A stretch of 11,875 bases of DNA from Rusavskia elegans (taxonomy: Eukaryota > Ascomycota > Lecanoromycetes > Teloschistales > Teloschistaceae), in assembly GCA_011316305.1 (NCBI GenBank), contig SAUG01000222.1, forward strand, positions 1-11,875, written 5' to 3'. Every line of letters begins with the position of its first letter. Positions within the stretch are counted from its first letter, which is position 1. The notes under the pieces were generated by a model. It was not told where the DNA came from and did no database searches. It saw only the letters and a program-made list of their open reading frames with translations. Positions 6,917 through 11,875 of the stretch are shown here, in pieces. The translations under genes and the position numbers were made by a program.

Positions 6917-9033
6917 ATGGTTTTCACGAGCCCACAATGGGTCCCAAAGCTACCATTCGACCCTCCAGACTCGGTGCCCATCTCTGAGTTCATCCTAAAT
7001 GAGCAGTATGGACGACGACCGGTAGCCCATTCAAGACCTCCCTTTACCTGCGGCCTGACTGGTCTCGAGTATTCTGCCCACCAAGTCAAAGACCGAGTAG
7101 ACAACCTCGCAAAGGCTCTATCAAAGGAGTTGGGATGGAAGCCCAATCAAGGGACCGAGTGGGACAAAGTCGCTGGCATCTTCAGTGTCAACACTGTGCG
7201 CTTTCGGTGGTGTATAAAGACAATGCGATCCAGGCTGATTGACATCCACACAGATCGACACACTTACTCTTTCATGGGCTGTGAGCCTGGCCTTCTCCCA
7301 CCGAGACGATACCTTGTGCATTGGCTAAGGGCAATAGATCCACCGGTTATCCGGAGTCTCTTCTCCTGCCAATGCCGTATATTCAATCTCTGAGCTTGAA
7401 CACCAGCTACGGTCGTCTGGCTCAAGGGCTCTTTTCACCTGCCTTCCTCTTCTCTCGACAGCACTCGAAGCTGCTTCGAAATGCAATATCCCCAGGAGCA
7501 AGGTTTTCCTGCTGCAAGTGCCCAAACAAATATCCGGAAGCCAGGATCCCCCAAAAGATATCAAGACTGTGGACCAATTGATACAAGAAGGGGCTAGCTT
7601 GCCTGCTTTGGAAGATTTACGATGGGAGAATGGTCAGGGAGCAAGACAGACTGCCTTCCTTTGCTATTCAAGCGGAACCTCAGGCTTGCCTGTAAGCTCA
7701 TGAAGGTGTTCTATCTACGGCTACTAACCATCTTTTGCAACTGTAGAAAGGTGTCAAGATCTCACATCGGAACGTGATCGGCAATACATTACAGATCTCC
7801 ACGTTTGATTCGCCGTCCAGAGAGCGTTTCAAGCAAGCTGGAGGTCTGTACGCTGGAACGGAAGTTGGCCTTGGACTTTTGCCTCAAAGCCATATTTATT
7901 CGCTCGTTGTCATCTGCCATGCCACCATTTACCGAGGGGATCAAGTCATCAATCTTCCGAAATTTGAACTGCATTCCTACTTGAACGCCATACAAAGATT
8001 CAAGATCAATATGTTGTATCTGGTCAGTGATGATTATAACTCCAAATTGGTCTAGGGCCATCATGCTCATCCACTCCAGGTGCCGCCAATCATCATCACT
8101 ATGGCCAAGAATAAAATGATATGTGACAAATACAACCTGCATTCTGTCAGAGGCGTGTTCACAGGTGCAGCCCCATTGGGTGAGGAAACGGCGGAGGAAC
8201 TCCAGATACAGTATCCCGCTTGGGAAATAATACAGGGCTACGGTTCGTTATCCCTGCAACAGAAAACCCTCCTGAATTTTCTGACATCCATCCACAGGGC
8301 TCACGGAGACGGCAACTGTCTGTTGTATGAGTGCTCCTGATGATATCTGGCTCGGCTCCTCAGGCAGCTTCCTCCCGATGGTCGAGGCTCGCATTATGTC
8401 CGTCGATGGGGTGGAGATTACAGGATACGATCAACCTGGCGAATTGGTCATAAAGTCTCCTAGCGTCGTTCTGGGCTACCTCAACAACGTTGAAGCAGAT
8501 CGAGAGACATTCCAGGACGGATGGATCCGTACCGGTGACGTAGCAGTCATCAAGAAAAGCCCCAAAGGCAACGAGCACTGTTTCATCGTGGATCGCATCA
8601 AAGAGCTCATCAAAGTCAAGGTACGAGTAACATGTCTTATTCTTGCCCCTTGTGTCTTGCGCCCAAACCGAGTGACAGCTGCTGAGTCAATATCTAGGGC
8701 CTTCAAGTCGCACCTGCTGAACTGGAAGCGCATCTACTCACCCACCCTGCAGTCGCTGACTGCGCCGTGATCTCCGTGCCTGATGAAGCTGCTGGAGAGC
8801 TGCCAAAGGCGTTCGTCGTCAAATCAGCCTCCGTTGGCCTTGAGGAGAACGATCGGATGGTTATACGCGACATTCAAAAGCATGTCGAGAAGCACAAGGC
8901 GAAACACAAGTGGCTCAAAGGAGGTGTCGCATTCGTGCCTGAGATCCCGAAGAGCCCCAGTGGGAAAATATTACGGAGGATGCTCAAGGAGAAAGAAAAG
9001 GAGGCCAGGAGACGGCAAGGACCAAAGTTGTAG
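6917..9033 (+). CDS. 4-coumarate-CoA-ligase-like acyl-CoA synthetase (AMP-forming), seven exons
   Basis: Exons 6917-7195, 7254-7280, 7338-7691, 7747-8022, 8080-8242, 8298-8620 and 8698-9033 join in frame to 585 residues, the usual length for this fungal family. It is an ANL-superfamily enzyme that activates a carboxylic acid with ATP to an acyl-adenylate and then to acyl-CoA; the exact acid (aryl or fatty) cannot be read from sequence. Motifs in order: YSSGTSGLPKGV at 212-223 (ATP P-loop, split by intron 3), LLPQSH (A4 region), QGYGLTETAT ending at 373 (A5, split by intron 5), GELVIKSPSVVLGYLNN and GWIRTGD ending at D447 (A7), DRIKELIKVKGLQVAPAELE around 465-484 (A8, split by intron 6) and PKSPSGKILRR with catalytic K564. 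All key residues are present, so the gene appears intact. The C-terminus RRRQGPKL resembles a peroxisomal PTS1 with Pro at -3. The start ATG (ACAATGG) matches the family's MVFTSPQWVP opening. No obvious partner gene is adjacent. Confidence 0.93.
7196..7253 (+). other. Ligase intron 1 (58 bp)
   Basis: GTGCGC...CACAG with a CTGAT branch-like site at about 7235. Removal joins FSVNT to IDTLTLSWA, the expected family continuity. Phase 0. Confidence 0.85.
7281..7337 (+). other. Ligase intron 2 (57 bp)
   Basis: GTGAGC...AATAG with GGCTAAGG as branch-like site. Removal joins LSWA to IHRLSGVSSPANA, as expected in the family; the intron contains in-frame stops (TAA, TAG). Together with intron 1 it isolates a 27-nt exon. 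Confidence 0.85.
7692..7746 (+). other. Ligase intron 3 (55 bp)
   Basis: GTAAGC...TGTAG with a perfect TACTAAC branch site at 7722-7728. It splits the P-loop motif as SSGTSGLP/KGV. Phase 0. Confidence 0.95.
8023..8079 (+). other. Ligase intron 4 (57 bp)
   Basis: GTCAGT...TCCAG; removal joins INMLYL to VPPIIITMAKNK. The intron contains an in-frame TAG. Phase 0. Confidence 0.9.
8243..8297 (+). other. Ligase intron 5 (55 bp)
   Basis: GTTCGT...CACAG with CTGAC at 8281-8285 as branch-like site. Removal restores the A5 motif QGYG-LTETAT. Phase 1. Confidence 0.9.
8621..8697 (+). other. Ligase intron 6 (77 bp)
   Basis: GTACGA...TCTAG; removal joins LIKVK to GLQVAPAELE, restoring the A8 motif. It is the longest intron of the gene. 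Phase 0. Confidence 0.93.
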
Positions 9034-9200
9034 TGATTGGTGCGCTGATGTGGACTGGTTCTACAGCGACATGATGCCCGTTGTTGTTATTGTTTTGGTC
9101 TGCCATTGGAAAGTCCCAGGAGTTTCTGAAGCTGTCAAGATTCTGCGACTGTGATATCGTAAATACCCCTGACCCGCTAAGGGGTCTTCTCTGTGGCTTG

Positions 9201-9214
9201 GCGATGACGAAAAT
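9201..9214 (+). promoter_or_regulatory. PAC-like element upstream of SQT1-like gene
   Basis: GCGATGAC followed by GAAAAT. The first part matches the PAC box GCGATGAG at 7 of 8 positions; the second loosely recalls the A-rich RRPE element. Both are known upstream of yeast ribosome-biogenesis genes. It lies about 190 bp before the ATG. A one-off mismatch makes this tentative. Confidence 0.3.
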
Positions 9215-9379
9215 CTATCTCCAAAATCCGACTCGTAGATTTTCAATCGCAATTGGTAAGCCGGATGAATCGAGCAGCCGAGCACAGTGAAACCGACCGC
9301 CCTAGATTCAAATATCTTCGCGCAAACATATAACGTTGGTCTGCCTCTTCTTCAAACCCGAATAATTTGGTTTCCGTAC

Positions 9380-9394
9380 ATGCTGAACCAGTAG
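9380..9394 (+). promoter_or_regulatory. Minimal uORF (MLNQ-stop) abutting the SQT1-like start
   Basis: ATG CTG AAC CAG TAG ends at 9394; one base later the main ATG begins at 9396. The upstream ATG has T at -3 (weak), the main ATG has A at -3 and G at +4 (strong). Leaky scanning or re-initiation would be expected if the mRNA includes 9380. Confidence 0.5.
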
Positions 9395-9395
9395 A

Positions 9396-10940
9396 ATGGA
9401 GGATTTAATACACAACGATCAGGATGCCGACAATGCGCCTTCGGACGACGAGGCTCTCCTTGATCCGTCCGACGCAGCCGAAACCGTCCCCGATGACCCA
9501 GACCATCCAATGGACCTGGACGACGAGGACGAACAAGCAGACGGCGCCGAACAAGAAATACAAATGCAAAACGACTCGTTAGCATACTTCGACCTCCATT
9601 CCGACTCCATATTCTGCATCGCAAGTCACCCTGTAGACGCCACGATAATAGCCACCGGCGGCGGCGACGACATAACCTACGTCTTCAGCGCCGATGTCCC
9701 TTCCCCTCTCCTCCCGCCCTCATATGAATCCAATCCCTCGACCACCCGCTCCTCTCTCCAACCGATCGCCAAACTCCAGGGCCACACCGACTCCGTTAAC
9801 GCAGTCACGTACACTCTCGGCAAAGGCAACTACCTCCTCACCGGCGGCCTCGACGGCCAAGTCCGTGTTCACTCCGCCACGACCTCAACGCAAACATACC
9901 CTCTCCTTGCCAGCGCCCAAGAAGTCCCCGAAATCAATTTCCTCGCCCCATGTCCGCATCCATCCTACCCCGACACATTCGCCCTCGGTGCCAACGACGG
10001 CAGCGTCTGGATCTACACCATCGACTCGCAAGACAAGGAAATCCACCTCCAAGTCGTCCAAGCCTACTACCTCCACACAGAATCCTGCACCGCAGGCGCA
10101 TGGACACCCGACGGTAAACTTCTCGCCACTGTGTCCGAGGACGGGAGTTTCTACGTCTGGGATCCCTTCGGCGAGGCCGCCGCCGCAGGAATCACAAGCT
10201 CGTCTTCCGGACAGGCCGTCGTGGGACTAACAGTAGCGGATCAGCGCTTCGCAATCGAAGACGGATTATTCAGCGTCGCCGTGTCTCCAACGGGGGCATT
10301 CGCCGCGGTGGGAGGTGCGCATGGTATGATCCGGATTGTGGGATTACCGAGACTCAACACCAGCTCCTCAACATCAGCGACACAATCTCTCAAAGGCGGA
10401 GGAGCCAAAAACAAGTCCGGTGGGAAAAAACAAACATCAACACCCGTCGTTGACGCAGCCGGTTCGACGGGAAGCCAAACGGGTCAAATCCTAGCCTCGC
10501 TCCAGATCCAATCGGAAAGTATCGAGACGCTGGCCTTCAGCCCGCATCATTCTTTACTGGCCGTGGGCAGTGTCGATGGCAGTATCGTCATCTTCGACAG
10601 CGCCCATCGGTTCGCAGTGAGACGGCATATCAAGGAGGCGCATGAAGGGTTTGCGGTCGTGAAGGTAGCGTTTGGGGGGCCCAGTGACGAGAAGCAGGCA
10701 TGGTTCTTGACGAGCTGCGGGATGGATGGGGTGGTGAGGAGGTGGGATTGTCGGGGAGGCGCTGTTGCCGGAGCAGGAGCTGCTGCTGGTGGGGGCCGAC
10801 AACTGCAACAGGGCTTGGTGAAAGAGTGGAGAGGGCACCGGGGCGAGGGCGAGGGGGGTGGGGTCTTGGGATTTGTGTTGACGGACGGGGGGAAAGTGGT
10901 TACGGCCGGCGATGATGGAGTCAGTCTGGTGTTTACGTGA
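9396..10940 (+). CDS. SQT1: WD40-repeat ribosome assembly chaperone, Sqt1/AAMP family
   Basis: An intronless 514-residue protein. Residues 1-57 are highly acidic (DDEDE patches), followed by FDLHSDSIFCIASHP and a series of WD-type blades at roughly 68-97, 128-160, 176-208, 226-256, 287-315, 373-401, 414-450 and 478-513; eight blades agree with the Sqt1 propeller. Motifs include GHTDSVNAVTY, LLTGGLDGQVRV, GAWTPDGKLLATVSEDGSFYVWD and CGMDGVVRRWD. In yeast Sqt1 binds the N-terminus of newly made Rpl10/uL16 in the cytosol and delivers it to 60S subunits; the same role is inferred here. Length exceeds yeast Sqt1 (about 430) through a Ser/Lys/Gly insert at 321-365 and an Ala/Gly-rich insert at 454-467. 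Codons end mostly in C in the first half and in G near the 3' end. The start is fixed by the acidic N-terminus and a strong AGAATGG context. Confidence 0.9.
   Translation: MEDLIHNDQDADNAPSDDEALLDPSDAAETVPDDPDHPMDLDDEDEQADGAEQEIQMQNDSLAYFDLHSDSIFCIASHPVDATIIATGGGDDITYVFSADVPSPLLPPSYESNPSTTRSSLQPIAKLQGHTDSVNAVTYTLGKGNYLLTGGLDGQVRVHSATTSTQTYPLLASAQEVPEINFLAPCPHPSYPDTFALGANDGSVWIYTIDSQDKEIHLQVVQAYYLHTESCTAGAWTPDGKLLATVSEDGSFYVWDPFGEAAAAGITSSSSGQAVVGLTVADQRFAIEDGLFSVAVSPTGAFAAVGGAHGMIRIVGLPRLNTSSSTSATQSLKGGGAKNKSGGKKQTSTPVVDAAGSTGSQTGQILASLQIQSESIETLAFSPHHSLLAVGSVDGSIVIFDSAHRFAVRRHIKEAHEGFAVVKVAFGGPSDEKQAWFLTSCGMDGVVRRWDCRGGAVAGAGAAAGGGRQLQQGLVKEWRGHRGEGEGGGVLGFVLTDGGKVVTAGDDGVSLVFT
10833..10870 (+). 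other. G-quadruplex-capable G-run cluster inside the SQT1-like coding region
   Basis: Six runs of three or more G lie on the coding strand: 10833-10835, 10840-10843, 10847-10849, 10853-10858, 10860-10863 and 10868-10870. All spacers are 1-4 bases, so the classic G3+N1-7 pattern is met several ways. It encodes the Gly/Glu-rich RGHRGEGEGGG loop of the last blade. Confidence 0.6.
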
Positions 10941-11474
10941 AGAAGGAAGGAACCAGGCTGGTCGGGGCAGGAAGGAATGATTTGCATGGCTGGTTAGTAG
11001 GGGGGCTCGGGGGGCTGTCAGGAGTTCTTGATGGGGTTAATCTGGGATGACGAAAAAAAGATGCATAGCGAGGGCTGATTGTTTCCTGTCTTCTGAAGGT
11101 GGTTATAGGCTATGAAAAGACGACTGATGATTTGCATACAGAATGCCTCCCTCCGCCCAGTAGGGGATCACAAGGCTATGGGGGGGGGACGGAATCATGA
11201 AATAGTAAACGCAAATCGAAACCTGACAGTTACCAAGGTCGGTATCACAAATGTGGATCCCGCTGCTATGACCAATCCACAGAACGTCAAGAAAAAACCC
11301 ATCTGAGCCATGTCATTCAACAACGTTACATCTACACCAAAAACCTGAAACATCTCGTCTATCAATGCTATATTCATTCAATCAATCCATACCCCAAACA
11401 TCAAACACGCATACCTTACCACCTAATAAAAATAACCACCACGCGAGGCTCCCGCCTTTTTCTCCCCCTGCAGT

Positions 11475-11514
11475 ACCACCACCACCACAACCACAACCAC
11501 AACCACCACCACCA
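11475..11514 (+). repeat. ACC/ACAACC microsatellite
   Basis: Forty bases of ACC units with three interspersed ACAACC-type units in the centre, roughly mirror-symmetric. Low-complexity DNA; the Trp-rich antisense frame it creates is an artefact. Confidence 0.85.
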
Positions 11515-11787
11515 AAGCATACACACAAAAGTCAAGTGACCATTTCTACCTGCAGTCACCCATCCCCATCGCATGAACATCAGCCATGGAATCGGACCCG
11601 AATTCGGAATCCATGCTCCGATGCACATGCTGTATCACCATCATCATCATCCATTCATACCATACCATGATCCATGCAGGTTACAGAAGTTCCATTCCAT
11701 ATCGTCTCCAATACCCCTATTCGGATGGGGAAATCAGCCCAAATCCCAAAAAACAGGGGTTCTCTAGGGGGGTGGTGGCATGCACCT

Positions 11788-11800
11788 CACACACACACAC
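11788..11800 (+). repeat. CA dinucleotide tract
   Basis: Thirteen bases of alternating C and A, just upstream of the TATA-like box. Confidence 0.85.
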
Positions 11801-11812
11801 GCCGTAAACGGG

Positions 11813-11821
11813 TATAAAAAA
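11813..11821 (+). promoter_or_regulatory. TATA-like box for a gene beyond the right edge
   Basis: TATAAAAAA flanked by GC-rich DNA (ACGGG before, CGGCGC after). Good match to a TATA box on the plus strand. The gene itself is not in the window, so direction and use are inferred. Confidence 0.4.
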
Positions 11822-11855
11822 CGGCGCTGCAGACGGGGGGATTCCGCATTTCAAT

Positions 11856-11875
11856 TGTGTGTGTGTGTGTGTGTG
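11856..11875 (+). repeat. TG dinucleotide microsatellite reaching the window edge
   Basis: Twenty bases of TG repeat up to the last base; the true length is unknown because the window ends inside it. Confidence 0.9.

Larger units (their letters stand above)
9034..9395. other. Spacer between ligase and SQT1-like genes
   Basis: A 362-bp gap between two plus-strand genes. It should hold the ligase 3' UTR and the SQT1-like promoter. Visible elements are a small hairpin (ACCCCT 9165-9170 with AGGGGT 9180-9185, 9-nt loop), a PAC-like GCGATGAC at 9201-9208, and a very short uORF at its right end. No gene is supported. Confidence 0.6.
10941..11875. other. Intergenic region right of the SQT1-like gene
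   Basis: A 935-bp stretch to the window edge with no supported gene. It begins G-rich (two six-G runs at 11000-11014, a nine-G run at 11180-11188) and becomes C/A-rich with simple repeats. Short open frames on both strands are mostly products of the repeats or lack motifs. A TATA-like box near the right end suggests a plus-strand gene beyond the window. Confidence 0.55.

Noticed and set aside
6917..7393. Reading the first ligase segment as a single 158-codon gene, implying a broken ligase
   Set aside because: The frame runs on through introns 1 and 2 by chance. Splicing 7196-7253 and 7281-7337 restores the full family sequence, so the gene is intact.
9694..10230. A 178-codon Ser/Pro/Thr-rich plus-strand frame inside the SQT1-like gene
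   Set aside because: Out-of-frame shadow of the WD40 coding region, produced by its C-ending codons.
11110..11230. TGATGA and CTGA boxes suggesting a C/D snoRNA
   Set aside because: The boxes are common words, no terminal stem is visible and box spacing is not convincing.
11195..11377. A 60-codon minus-strand frame with a hydrophobic stretch (MGFFLTFCGLVIAAG)
   Set aside because: Looks like a possible membrane segment, but no recognised family, no convincing splice partners and a low-complexity setting. Too weak to call.
11416..11628. Trp-rich minus-strand open frame
   Set aside because: Its Trp runs are the reverse complement of the ACC microsatellite.

Overview
The window looks like nuclear DNA of a filamentous ascomycete (Pezizomycotina). 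The genes are compact, their introns are 55-77 bp with GT...AG borders and CTAAC/CTGAC-like branch sites, start codons mostly have A or G at -3, intergenic stretches carry microsatellites, and the recognisable proteins belong to fungal families. I see no bacterial operon, CRISPR array, tRNA, rRNA, intact transposon or virus. I cannot place the class; Eurotiomycetes or Dothideomycetes is only a guess.

Layout. (1) Positions 1-1136, minus strand: 5' part of a GRAM/TBC-domain Rab GTPase-activating protein of the Gyp2/Mdr1 type, with one intron, cut by the left window edge. (2) 1137-2727: a 1.6 kb divergent intergenic region with no gene I can support. (3) 2728-5814, plus strand: an intronless 1028-residue protein of unknown function. 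It has a Lys/Ala-rich start, a disordered Ser/Pro/Phe-rich section, a long coiled coil, an ordered array of 18- and 19-residue repeats, one membrane segment and a short C-terminal tail. (4) 5815-6916: intergenic DNA with a decayed 22-bp motif array and a 12-bp inverted repeat. (5) 6917-9033, plus strand: a seven-exon 4-coumarate-CoA-ligase-like acyl-CoA synthetase of 585 residues, which I rebuilt from exon homology; it includes a 27-nt microexon. (6) 9034-9395: short spacer with the promoter of the next gene. (7) 9396-10940, plus strand: an intronless 514-residue WD40 protein that fits the Sqt1/AAMP ribosome-assembly chaperone. (8) 10941-11875: intergenic DNA with G-runs, ACC, CAT and CA/TG simple repeats, and a TATA-like box near the right edge.

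The four genes are apparently unrelated housekeeping or accessory genes (membrane traffic, unknown membrane coiled-coil, acyl-CoA activation, 60S ribosome assembly). Nothing suggests one pathway or gene cluster. The most unusual object is the 1028-residue protein. Its repeat array uses two unit types of fixed, different lengths in the order BAABAABABAB, and I cannot assign the architecture to a known family. Secondary points are the microexon whose skipping would keep frame, a 4-residue uORF ending one base before the SQT1-like start codon, and a change in codon third-base preference from C to G along that gene.
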